In this document: piece by piece, positions 17,339 to 26,015 of the stretch
How positions within the stretch are numbered: position 1 is the first letter of the stretch
How the letters are laid out: each line of letters starts with the position of its first letter
Assembly: GCA_049115695.1 (NCBI GenBank)
Contig: JAGDZR010000012.1
Span: forward strand, 62,001-126,000
Origin: JAGDZR01 sp049115695
GTDB lineage: Bacteria; Bacteroidota; Bacteroidia; Cytophagales; Cyclobacteriaceae
Reading direction: 5' to 3'
DNA: 64,000 bases
Made by a program: the position numbers and the translations under genes
Notes under the pieces: model-generated
What the model was told of the DNA's origin: nothing
Database searches by the model: none
The model's input: the letters and a program-made list of their open reading frames with translations, nothing else

Positions 17339-17367
17339 ATGGCTGTCATAAACTGACAGCCATTTTT
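17339..17367 (+). terminator. Intrinsic terminator abutting the crp/fnr start
   Basis: A perfect 10-bp stem (ATGGCTGTCA / TGACAGCCAT) with a 5-base loop is followed by TTTT. It ends the LPP20 gene, but the ATG of the next same-direction gene (17372) is only four bases beyond the T-run. Confidence 0.85.
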
Positions 17368-17371
17368 GTTT

Positions 17372-18001
17372 ATGAAGGAAATCATCGAAAAATCGCTATT
17401 GGGAATTCCGTTGGAACCTGAATTGGTAAAGGAAATTATAAGCGTTGGAAGACAGAAAAAGGTAAAACAAGGTGATTTGGTTGCTGGATCGCAACTGGAT
17501 ATTGATGAAATACCTTTTATCATTGATGGACTATACCGAGTGGCCCGACCTGATGGTCAGGGTGGCGAGTTGTTTTTATACTATCTGGAAGGCGGCAATA
17601 CCTGTGCCATGTCAATAACATGTTGTATTGAGAAAAAAAGGGCAGAGGTGAGTATGACATGTGAAGAGGATGGCCATGTTTGGATGGTGCCCATGGCTTA
17701 TATGGATAGATGGGTTGAGAAATACCGATCTTTTCGCAAATATGTCTTTAGATCTTATCAGGATAGATTTGATGAGCTCTTGTATGCTGTTGATAATGTT
17801 GCCTTTATGAAAATGGATGAGCGACTGATGAATTATCTACTAGACAGAAAACAAGCTACCGGATCTTTTGAAATCTTGTTGACACATGAACAGATCGCCA
17901 GAGATCTAAATAGTTCGAGAGTGGTGATTTCCAGATTGTTGAAAAGACTGGAAAGAGATGGTGAGGTTATGCTTCACCGCAATAAAATTGAAATCCTTTG
18001 A
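17372..18001 (+). CDS. Crp/Fnr-family regulator with conserved Cys cluster
   Basis: The 209-aa regulator is taken from ATG 17372; a TTG two codons earlier lies in the terminator's T-run. The N-terminal half is a cyclic-nucleotide-type beta-barrel. It contains GGNTCAMSITCC, which puts Cys78, Cys84 and Cys85 close together. The C-terminal winged helix spans about residues 150-209 (THEQIARDLNSSRVVISRLLKRLER). This Cys-bearing Bacteroidota subfamily is often found beside thioredoxin, rhodanese or sulfur genes, and here thioredoxin is convergent and directly adjacent. Sensing of thiol redox state or reactive sulfur through the cysteines is the most likely role, by inference. The binding site is not known to me. 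Confidence 0.85.
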   Translation: MKEIIEKSLLGIPLEPELVKEIISVGRQKKVKQGDLVAGSQLDIDEIPFIIDGLYRVARPDGQGGELFLYYLEGGNTCAMSITCCIEKKRAEVSMTCEEDGHVWMVPMAYMDRWVEKYRSFRKYVFRSYQDRFDELLYAVDNVAFMKMDERLMNYLLDRKQATGSFEILLTHEQIARDLNSSRVVISRLLKRLERDGEVMLHRNKIEIL

Positions 18002-18307
18002 TCAACTAATCGAATTAATGGTTTGCTCCAATGTATGAGCAGGAACTACGCCTGATTGTCGCCATTTGATTTCACCCTCTTTGAATAGTATTAAGGTTGG
18101 AACGCCAGCTATTTTGTAGCTAGCAGCTATTGCTGGATTTCTATCTACATCTACTTTAAGAATAGATGCCTTACTGCCAACACGGGATTTGAGGTCCTTT
18201 AATACTGGAGCCATCATCTGACATGGACCACACCATTCAGCTGAAAAATCAACTAACACTGGTTTGTCACCCTTGATAATTTCCTGAAATGATTTTTTAT
18301 TGCTCAT
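18002..18307 (-). CDS. trxA: Thioredoxin
   Basis: This 101-aa cytoplasmic thioredoxin runs from ATG 18307. Longer in-frame extensions to 18364 would add a non-conserved leader, and the standard length fits 18307. The active site WCGPC is at residues 25-29 and the cis-Pro motif is GVPT. It reduces protein disulfides and is recharged by thioredoxin reductase, which is not in the window. It is convergent with the Crp/Fnr gene: the two stop codons face each other in the palindrome TGATCA, with no spacer. Its upstream region carries the 10-mer ACTGTTAATG (18403-18412), which is shared with two other intergenic regions of the window. Confidence 0.93.
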   Translation of the reverse strand: MSNKKSFQEIIKGDKPVLVDFSAEWCGPCQMMAPVLKDLKSRVGSKASILKVDVDRNPAIAASYKIAGVPTLILFKEGEIKWRQSGVVPAHTLEQTINSIS

Positions 18308-18448
18308 TGGGACAAATAAAAGACAAAGTGGGGGCATAGCCTCCCACCTTGTCACACTCACCAAAATCTTAACCTATCAATTCACTAGTACAGTGCTAAT
18401 GAACTGTTAATGTTCTGCAAAACAACACGAACATCAGATGAGGATTGG

Positions 18449-18456
18449 TAACTTTG
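18449..18456 (+). promoter_or_regulatory. Putative -7 element (TAACTTTG)
   Basis: An exact TAnnTTTG match lies 73 bases before the start at 18529, in the divergent region between thioredoxin and the TlpA-like gene. No convincing -33 element is seen. Confidence 0.3.
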
Positions 18457-18528
18457 GTTACACCATTAAAAAACATATTGTTTTTACAATTTGCCTTTAA
18501 TTTGCCGTTTCCAATCAAACATGCATTT

Positions 18529-19911
18529 ATGAGATTATTTGTATTCACCATATTCTTCAGCCTAGCATTGTCCTCGCTAGGTCAAGGTCATGAAATCAGG
18601 CTGACAATTGATGGAATGAGAGAGTCTGAAGCAATCATTGGGTATCATTATGGTAAACAAAAGTTGATTCATGATACAGTTGAAGTCGTTGAGAATGAAT
18701 TGATTATTAAGGGAACAGCGCCATTACCGACGGGTATTTATTTTGTCTACACGCCTTCTTTTTATTTTGAATTCATTGTGAAAGAGCAGCAGTTCTCCCT
18801 TGAGTTGAACACAGCGGAGGGATTCAACAGTCTGAGCGTAACTGGATCATTAGAGAATGAGCTTTTCAGGATGTTTCAGGTAAATATGGGGAAATACCAG
18901 AGAGAGATGAATAGCTATTCAGCTCAATTAGATTCTTTGACTGGTCAGGATTCTATTAGTGTAAGGGAGAAATTAATTAAAATCTCAACCGCGTCTACTT
19001 CCTTTAGGGATAGTCTGATAGCAGCTTCTCAGGGAAGTTTTTTTCATTCATTTTTGAAGGTAATGAAAGGGACTACTGTTCCCGGTTTTGAAGATATTGT
19101 TGATCCAGTAGAGAAAAGACAAAAACAATTTAGGTATTACAAGGATCATTATTTCGACGACCTTCAAAACGGTACTGATATGATGAGAACCCCAATATTT
19201 CATAATTATGTGATGAAGTATTTTGATGACCTGGTAGTACCTGTGTCAGATACTGTAAATGCTGAGATAGATAGCTGGTTAGGACAGTTTGACGGAGATG
19301 ATGCAGGTTTCAGATATTGGCTAGGAACCCTATCGAACAAATATCAGGAATCCAACGTGATGGGCATGGATGGTGTAACGGTCCATCTGATTGAGCAATA
19401 CTATCTGTCAGATAGGGTTGACTGGATGGATGATAAGCGAAAAGAAGAATTAAGGAAGGAATTGCGCTTTATGAAACCCAATATGCTTGGGAATCCTGCG
19501 CCTAACATGGAATTAGTGGATACAGCACTTGCTCCTTTTAGCTTAGCAGAAATCAAAACTGACTATCTCGTATTTTTCTTTTACGATCCAGATTGCGGGC
19601 ATTGCAAAAAGAAAACTCCAATTTTGAAAGCCGCTTATGAAGATATAAAAAGTGAGGGAGGTGAAGTAGTAGGCATATGTACAATATCGGATGTACCCAA
19701 ATGGAAAAAGTACATCAAGGAAAAAAATCTAAATTGGATTAACCTGGGAGATCCCAGCGGCAGGACCAATATGAAGATTGATTATGACGTTCGTACTACT
19801 CCCCAGGTCTATATTTTGGATAAGGATCGTAAAATCATAGGGAAGAAAATAGACGTGGATCAAGTTCTGCAGATTATTCAGGACCATAAGTTGCGACAAG
19901 GAGCAGGATAG
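18529..19911 (+). CDS. TlpA-like periplasmic thioredoxin-fold oxidoreductase
   Basis: The 460-aa protein is taken from ATG 18529, which gives a signal peptide (MRLFVFTIFFSLALSSLGQ). The earlier in-frame start at 18445 adds an unlikely leader. Residues about 20-110 look like DUF4369, common in Bacteroidota TlpA proteins, followed by a helical middle region. A C-terminal AhpC/TlpA thioredoxin fold carries CGHC at residues 356-359 and cis-Pro in TTPQVY. It should reduce periplasmic disulfides, for example in cytochrome c maturation or redox homeostasis, but its partner is unknown. It precedes the sugar transporter by 47 bases in the same direction, and it could be a separate gene or read through into the fructan locus. 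Confidence 0.85.
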   Translation: MRLFVFTIFFSLALSSLGQGHEIRLTIDGMRESEAIIGYHYGKQKLIHDTVEVVENELIIKGTAPLPTGIYFVYTPSFYFEFIVKEQQFSLELNTAEGFNSLSVTGSLENELFRMFQVNMGKYQREMNSYSAQLDSLTGQDSISVREKLIKISTASTSFRDSLIAASQGSFFHSFLKVMKGTTVPGFEDIVDPVEKRQKQFRYYKDHYFDDLQNGTDMMRTPIFHNYVMKYFDDLVVPVSDTVNAEIDSWLGQFDGDDAGFRYWLGTLSNKYQESNVMGMDGVTVHLIEQYYLSDRVDWMDDKRKEELRKELRFMKPNMLGNPAPNMELVDTALAPFSLAEIKTDYLVFFFYDPDCGHCKKKTPILKAAYEDIKSEGGEVVGICTISDVPKWKKYIKEKNLNWINLGDPSGRTNMKIDYDVRTTPQVYILDKDRKIIGKKIDVDQVLQIIQDHKLRQGAG

Positions 19912-19958
19912 TTTTAGGGTGATATTGCCTATTTTACTCATCTTAATCAGATTTCCAG

Positions 19959-21275
19959 ATGAATAAAAAAGTCATATACTATGCCATCACAGTGGCATTA
20001 GGTGGATTTCTTTTTGGGTTTGATACTGCCGTAATCTCGGGTGCAGAGCAATCAATCCAAAAGTTATGGGATCTGGACACCATTGCGCATGGACTGACTG
20101 TGTCCATTGCATTATTCGGAACCATGTTTGGGGCACTGTTTGGAGGTATCCCAGCACATAAATACGGTCGTAAGAACACGCTGATCGTTATAGGAATATT
20201 GTATTTTGTTTCCGCTCTCGGCTCAGCAGTAACCGAGAACTGGTATCTATTTCTATTTTATCGATTTATTGGTGGTCTCGGAGTAGGCGCATCATCGGTG
20301 GCCGCTCCCATGTATGTTTCTGAAATATCACCAGCCAATGCACGGGGTAGATTAGTCGCTCTTTTTCAGTTCAATATTGTTTTTGGAATATTGATAGCAT
20401 TCCTGTCCAATTATCTCATTGCTGGGATGGAAATAGTCAATGATTGGAGATATATGTTGGGCGTGGAGTCACTTCCAGCCATCATATTTACATTCCTGAT
20501 GTTGAAAGTGCCAGAAAGCCCTCGTTGGTTGATTGTCAAACGAGGAGATGTTGATCAGGCGAGAAGAATATTTTTATTGATCGGCGAGAGCAATATCAAA
20601 GAACGATTGGCACAGATAGGTAAAGCAATAGACACCAGGGAAAAATCTAAGATTAATTGGTCTTTGTACAGACGCCCCATCGTCTTGGCCATTTTATTCG
20701 CGTTTTTCAATCAGGTGTCAGGAATCAATGCCATCATCTATTATGCTCCTCGAATATTTGAAATGACTGGACTGGGCAAATCCTCAGCGCTACTTTCGTC
20801 TGTGGGAATAGGTGCGGTAAATTTTATTTTCACTTTACTCGCACTCAATTTCATTGACAGGCTGGGTAGGAAAATTCTCATGCACATTGGTAGTTTTGGT
20901 TTGATATGCACACTTGGATTGGTTGCTTATGCATTTAAATTCACCAGTGTCCAAACCATGGCTGTTCCTTTATACCTGTTTGCTTATATCGGATTTTTTG
21001 CCTTTTCGCAAGGTGCAGTGATTTGGGTTTTTATTAGTGAGATATTCCCTAATGAAGTACGAGCGTTTGGTCAAAGCCTGGGGAGTTTTACACATTGGTT
21101 GATGGCAGCCATTATTTCATTTACTTTTCCTGCTTTTACAGAGCTCCTTGGACCTTCAATGACATTTCTTGTATTTGCTATAATGATGATATTTCAGTGG
21201 GTGTTTGTGGCTGTGGCAATGCCTGAAACAGGAGGGAAGTCCCTCGAAGAATTAGGCGATAATCTGACAAAATAA
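19959..21275 (+). CDS. Sugar porter family MFS transporter
   Basis: The protein has 438 aa and 12 predicted transmembrane helices. Sugar-porter signatures are GRK between helices 2 and 3, PESPRWL after helix 6, a QVSGINAIIYYAP segment in helix 7 and PETGGKSLEELG at the end (PETKG-like). It should be a proton-coupled hexose or pentose symporter of the inner membrane. Its stop overlaps the ATG of the GH32 gene by one base (TAATG). Fructose released by that enzyme is therefore the likely cargo. This is a context argument, since substrate residues cannot be assigned by eye. Confidence 0.9.
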   Translation: MNKKVIYYAITVALGGFLFGFDTAVISGAEQSIQKLWDLDTIAHGLTVSIALFGTMFGALFGGIPAHKYGRKNTLIVIGILYFVSALGSAVTENWYLFLFYRFIGGLGVGASSVAAPMYVSEISPANARGRLVALFQFNIVFGILIAFLSNYLIAGMEIVNDWRYMLGVESLPAIIFTFLMLKVPESPRWLIVKRGDVDQARRIFLLIGESNIKERLAQIGKAIDTREKSKINWSLYRRPIVLAILFAFFNQVSGINAIIYYAPRIFEMTGLGKSSALLSSVGIGAVNFIFTLLALNFIDRLGRKILMHIGSFGLICTLGLVAYAFKFTSVQTMAVPLYLFAYIGFFAFSQGAVIWVFISEIFPNEVRAFGQSLGSFTHWLMAAIISFTFPAFTELLGPSMTFLVFAIMMIFQWVFVAVAMPETGGKSLEELGDNLTK

Positions 21276-22861
21276 TGAGACTAAAAAAATATTGGGTTCC
21301 CGTTTTGATGATGATTTTAATGGCATGTCAGTCAGGTGAAATTCGTGATGATGGTCCGGATGAAGAACCCGTTCTGATTGATCCGAATTATTATCAGGAA
21401 AAGTATAGACCTCAGGTTCACTTTTCACCCGAAGCAAATTGGATGAACGATCCAAATGGAATGTTCTATTACCAGGGAGAGTATCATTTGTTTTATCAGT
21501 ACTACCCTGATAGCACGGTATGGGGTCCTATGCATTGGGGACATGCAGTTAGTGAAGATTTGATCAATTGGGAGCATTTACCAATCGCTCTGTATCCTGA
21601 TTCATTGGGTTATATTTTTTCTGGAAGCGCAGTAGTGGACAAGACCAATTCATCCGGATTTGGAACAGAGGAGAATCCTCCCATTGTGGCGATATTCACC
21701 TATCATTCAGTAGAAAAGCAAAAGGCTGGAAGGAGGGATGTTGAATCACAAGGATTGGCATATAGCATTGATAAAGGGCGAACATGGACAAAATATGAAG
21801 GAAATCCGGTTTTGCTTGATCCCACCCAAAGAGATTTCAGAGACCCTAAAGTAATCTGGCATAGTGAAAGTCATAGCTGGATCATGACATTGGCAGTTAA
21901 GGATCATGTAGCGTTTTATTACTCAAAGGATCTAAAGACATGGGATTTTCTGAGTGAATTTGGACAAGAAATCGAGTTTGATGGCGGTGTGTGGGAATGT
22001 CCTGACCTCTTTCCTTTGCAAGTTGAAAAAACAGGTGAACAAAAATGGGTGCTGCTGGTTTCGTTCAACAGTATTCCTGGTAAAGGATCGGGCACCTTGT
22101 ATTTCGTTGGAGATTTCGATGGGACAAACTTCAAGCTGGACAATGATAAACAAAGAGTGTTCTGGTTGGATCATGGACGGGACAATTATGCTGGGGTGAC
22201 GTTTTCGGATATACATCCGAATGATGGCAGAAGGATTTTGATGGGCTGGATGAGTAATTGGGAATATGCCCAACAAGTACCTACACATCCATGGAGAAGC
22301 GCAATGACGCTACCGAGAGAGTTATCACTTTATCGACACAAATTGGGATATATGATCAAATCATATCCCGTTGCTGAAACCCAAATGTTAAGAAGGCGCG
22401 CAACTGAGATAAATCGCACACTTATAAATGTTGAGACTGATTGGTCGGAATACTTAAGGGCAAAACATTTGTTGCTCGATCTTGAGTTGATAATTACCAA
22501 GGTGGTACAATCGAATGACTGGAGCCTGGAATTAAGTAATGAAGCTGGTGAACGCTTTGAGTTTGGATATGATTCTGGAGGAGACCAATATTTTGTAGAT
22601 AGATCAGAAAGTACCGATAGCTCATTTTCAGAGCACTTTGCTAGTTATGAAACAGCTGAAAGACTGATGATACTTCCAAGTCAGCAGGTCAAGATCATTC
22701 TTGACAATAATGCATTGGAGTTTTATGGAGATATGGGACAGGTAGTATTTACTGAGCAATTTTATCCAAAAGAGAAATATTCCCAGTTGAAATTTAAGGC
22801 ACCAGAAGAGGTTTTGGTTGAGGGGGTTATTTATAGATTGTCTTCCGTATGGCAGGAGTGA
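21275..22861 (+). CDS. GH32 fructan hydrolase lipoprotein (levanase/inulinase type)
   Basis: The 528-aa lipoprotein has lipobox LMAC (Cys18). The five-bladed GH32 propeller carries all three catalytic signatures: nucleophile Asp59 in WMNDPNG, transition-state Asp190 in RDPK, and acid/base Glu241 in ECPD. A beta-sandwich domain follows from about residue 375. It should release fructose from beta-fructans (levan, inulin) or sucrose on the cell surface or periplasmic face; exo versus endo action cannot be told. It is translationally coupled to the sugar porter and followed by a hybrid sensor gene, so the three probably form a small fructan module without SusC/SusD. Confidence 0.92.
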   Translation: MRLKKYWVPVLMMILMACQSGEIRDDGPDEEPVLIDPNYYQEKYRPQVHFSPEANWMNDPNGMFYYQGEYHLFYQYYPDSTVWGPMHWGHAVSEDLINWEHLPIALYPDSLGYIFSGSAVVDKTNSSGFGTEENPPIVAIFTYHSVEKQKAGRRDVESQGLAYSIDKGRTWTKYEGNPVLLDPTQRDFRDPKVIWHSESHSWIMTLAVKDHVAFYYSKDLKTWDFLSEFGQEIEFDGGVWECPDLFPLQVEKTGEQKWVLLVSFNSIPGKGSGTLYFVGDFDGTNFKLDNDKQRVFWLDHGRDNYAGVTFSDIHPNDGRRILMGWMSNWEYAQQVPTHPWRSAMTLPRELSLYRHKLGYMIKSYPVAETQMLRRRATEINRTLINVETDWSEYLRAKHLLLDLELIITKVVQSNDWSLELSNEAGERFEFGYDSGGDQYFVDRSESTDSSFSEHFASYETAERLMILPSQQVKIILDNNALEFYGDMGQVVFTEQFYPKEKYSQLKFKAPEEVLVEGVIYRLSSVWQE

Positions 22862-22911
22862 ACGTGATCTGCTTTTTCTAAGTAATTTAGAGTTAACTAA
22901 TCATCAATAAT

Positions 22912-25740
22912 ATGAGAGGCATCCTCTTAATAATCTTATTGTCATTTGCATTTGTAGTATTACCTCAGGACACTAACCTGGAAGAAAATATTAGCGAGCT
23001 AAAAGACCAACTAGAGCTTGAACAAGATCTAAGTAAGCGCTCAGACCTTTTCAATGCAATTGCGTGGGAATATCGGGATAATCGTGCCGATTCATCACTT
23101 TATTTCTCTAACCAGGCTTACCAAATAGCGATTGAAAATAGATTACAACACCAGGAAATTCAATCACTGAATTATATGGGTGTTGCTTATAGAAACCTCG
23201 GAGTATTCAGTAGAGCATTTGAAAAATACATTGAGGCTCTGAGACTATCAGAGGAATATGGTGACGATGAGCAACGAGGCTATTCGCTTATTAATCTTGG
23301 TAATCTGTATCTGTTTCAAACAAATTATCAAGGGGCCATAAACTACTTCATCAAAGGACTGGATCAAGCACAAGAACTTGGGAACAGACGCATGCAAGCT
23401 TATTGTTACTTAAACCTTGGGCGATCAAACCAGGGGATTCAAGCATATGGTCAGGCAGAACTCTATTATGAACAAGCGATAGCGCTGCGAAAGGAGCTCA
23501 ATGATGAATACGGATTGATTGCAGTAGAATTAGATCTGGCAGAGGTATATAGGAGGAAAGGAGAATTAGATAGATCACTCAAATATTTTCAAGCCATTGT
23601 AGATAGACTTGATGAGGAAAATCACGCCAGGTCGTTAACGCTGGCTTATAATAATATTTCAAGAATCTATCTGGCAAAAGGTGAGCTCCGTAAGTCTCAA
23701 CAGATGGCGGTTAATGCGAGAAGGCTAGCCAAGAGAGTAAATTCCAGATTTGATGAAAAAGAAACCCTGAAAAATCTAAGTGATATCTATGCTGGAATGG
23801 GTGATTTTAATGAGGCATTTGAATACTATACGGATTATGCTGAACTCAATCAGCAGTTGTTTAGTGAAGAAAACATTAGAAAGATTGAACAACTCAAGAA
23901 TCAGTATGAAATAGAGCAGCAAGAAAAGGAAAATGAATTTCTGCGAACTCAGGATGATTTGAATAAGGAAATCATCAGTCGACAACAGATAATCATTGGA
24001 CTTTCCATTTCGGCCTCACTGTTATTTGTCATTGTTGCGTTCGTATCATACCGTGCTTTTTTGGTTCGAAAGAGACTGTCACTGGAAATATCTGATCAAA
24101 AAGACCAAATCGAGTCAGATAAAAATTTAATTGAATCACAATCAAACAAGCTAAAGGAGCTTGATAAAGCAAAATCAAGATTTTTCGCGAACGTGTCCCA
24201 TGATCTCAGAAGCCCACTTAGTTTGATCCTGGGTAGCTTGGAGATGATGGCTGAGGATGATGATACATTTTTGTCACCTGCATCTAAAAAAAATCTGGAT
24301 GTTAGTTTCAAAAATAGCAAAAGACTCATCTATTTGACGGATGAGATCAATGATATCACAAGGCTGGAAGAAGGGAAAATCAATTTGAGGTTAGAATATG
24401 TAAAGATCAATTCATATCTCAAAATGCTAACCGAGATGTTCTATGGAACGGCTGAATACAAAGGGGTTAAATTGTCGTTTCATACCACGCTGAAAGATCA
24501 GGAACATCTATTAATTGATCCTCGACAATTCGAGAAAATATTCTATAACCTCGTTTCTAATGCAATTAGGTATACCTCCAAAGGAGATCAAATAAGCATA
24601 AGCACATCAAGTTTGAACGATCAAATTTTGGTATATGTGAAAGATACGGGTGAAGGCATTAATCCAGAAAGCTTACCATATATTTTTGATCGATTTTACC
24701 AGTCAAAAGACAATGAGTATAAAACCAAAGAAGGATTGGGAATTGGTTTGGCATTGGTGAAGGACCTGGTAGAGCTTCATGGAGGACATATCCAAGCCAA
24801 CAGTACAAAAGGAGCGGGTACTGAGATAATCATTACATTAAAGAGAGCTGATAAGCCCGCAAATGCAAGCTCTCAAAAGGAAGATTTAAGTGAGTTCATC
24901 AAAGACAGACAGCAAGTATTTAGAGACCTTGATGCAGAGTCTAAAACCAGGTTGAATGTTGACTTGTCCTCTCCCGAAAGTGAAGAGAGGCCTGTTGTGC
25001 TGATTGTTGATGATCATCCGGAAATCAGATACTATATACGTCAAATTCTTGAGGAACAATATTTGGTAATGGAAGCAACACATGGTATTGAAGCCTTGCA
25101 AATATTGGAAGCAGAACAAGTAGACCTCATCATTACTGATTTGATGATGCCATGGATGGACGGTTTTGAATTAATTGAGTCTATCAATTCCAATGAGGAA
25201 ATGCGGAAGATACCATTACTTGTAGTCTCAGCCAGGATCTCAGAGGAGGACAGGGAGAAGGTACTATACAAAGGAATTAATGAATTCATCAAAAAACCAT
25301 TTTCAAAAAAAGAGCTCATACTTCGAATTGATAACCTACTCAATCAAAAAGACCGATATCAAAATGAATCTCCAGACACGTTTAAATCTATCATAAACGA
25401 AAATTTCGTTGATGTTGAATCTGATATACTGATGAAACTTGAAACCATAGTAAAGGATAAAATATCCGATGCTAATTTGTCAATTTATGACCTGACGGAA
25501 GCCATGGCAGCCAGTGAACGTCAGGTATATCGACTTGTGAAAAAGCTTACTGGCCTAACGCCATTGGAGTATATCACCGAGGTTAGAATGCAGTATGCGG
25601 ATTACCTGATCAGGAAGAATATGGTCAAAAATGCTACAGAAGCGAGCAGAAATGTTGGGATTAATAATGTTACTACCTTTTCCAGGCTTTACAAGAAGAA
25701 GTTTGGGATCAAACCAGTTGAATTGCTCAGTGATGAATAG
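22912..25740 (+). CDS. TPR-containing hybrid two-component sensor with AraC output
   Basis: The 942-aa one-protein signalling system starts with a signal/anchor at residues 1-19. TPR repeats span about 30-310 and a coiled coil about 318-355. A transmembrane helix lies at about 357-380. The HisKA domain carries His430 in VSHDLRSP, followed by a HATPase domain (DTGEGINPESL, GLGIGLALVK). A receiver domain has Asp743 in ITDLMMP, and a C-terminal AraC-type HTH lies at about 840-942. Classic Bacteroidota hybrid regulators of glycan loci sense sugars with a periplasmic Y_Y_Y propeller. Here the periplasmic part is TPR, so it more likely senses a protein or peptide partner. Position suggests control of the GH32/porter unit. 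Confidence 0.9.
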   Translation: MRGILLIILLSFAFVVLPQDTNLEENISELKDQLELEQDLSKRSDLFNAIAWEYRDNRADSSLYFSNQAYQIAIENRLQHQEIQSLNYMGVAYRNLGVFSRAFEKYIEALRLSEEYGDDEQRGYSLINLGNLYLFQTNYQGAINYFIKGLDQAQELGNRRMQAYCYLNLGRSNQGIQAYGQAELYYEQAIALRKELNDEYGLIAVELDLAEVYRRKGELDRSLKYFQAIVDRLDEENHARSLTLAYNNISRIYLAKGELRKSQQMAVNARRLAKRVNSRFDEKETLKNLSDIYAGMGDFNEAFEYYTDYAELNQQLFSEENIRKIEQLKNQYEIEQQEKENEFLRTQDDLNKEIISRQQIIIGLSISASLLFVIVAFVSYRAFLVRKRLSLEISDQKDQIESDKNLIESQSNKLKELDKAKSRFFANVSHDLRSPLSLILGSLEMMAEDDDTFLSPASKKNLDVSFKNSKRLIYLTDEINDITRLEEGKINLRLEYVKINSYLKMLTEMFYGTAEYKGVKLSFHTTLKDQEHLLIDPRQFEKIFYNLVSNAIRYTSKGDQISISTSSLNDQILVYVKDTGEGINPESLPYIFDRFYQSKDNEYKTKEGLGIGLALVKDLVELHGGHIQANSTKGAGTEIIITLKRADKPANASSQKEDLSEFIKDRQQVFRDLDAESKTRLNVDLSSPESEERPVVLIVDDHPEIRYYIRQILEEQYLVMEATHGIEALQILEAEQVDLIITDLMMPWMDGFELIESINSNEEMRKIPLLVVSARISEEDREKVLYKGINEFIKKPFSKKELILRIDNLLNQKDRYQNESPDTFKSIINENFVDVESDILMKLETIVKDKISDANLSIYDLTEAMAASERQVYRLVKKLTGLTPLEYITEVRMQYADYLIRKNMVKNATEASRNVGINNVTTFSRLYKKKFGIKPVELLSDE

Positions 25741-25838
25741 GAGGTTTCCTGCAGAGTCTTGATAAACCTTCGCCCCAGTTCGTGTTCCAGCCTGTAATCA
25801 ACAACAGTTCTTTCTCCTCAGAGTCACAATTCTCGCGC

Positions 25839-25860
25839 CTGTTGGTATTATTACCAACAG
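25839..25860. terminator. Hairpin between convergent genes (GTTGGT-N6-ACCAAC family)
   Basis: A 9-bp perfect stem (CTGTTGGTA / TACCAACAG) has a 4-base loop and lies in the 275-base gap between two convergent genes. There is no U-tract on either side. The GTTGGT-N6-ACCAAC core is the same as in the palindrome at 1594-1623. I see nothing else in this gap. Confidence 0.5.
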
Positions 25861-26015
25861 TTAATCGCTATTGCAACCCAATAATCTCCGTATAATGAGT
25901 GAGAAATGGGTATTCACCTATTTCGTAATAGCTGGCTGATTTCCTACTTAGATGGGCACGCTTTGTAAAAGCACACCAGATGGACAATACCAACAACGGC
26001 GTGAATGGATGATTC

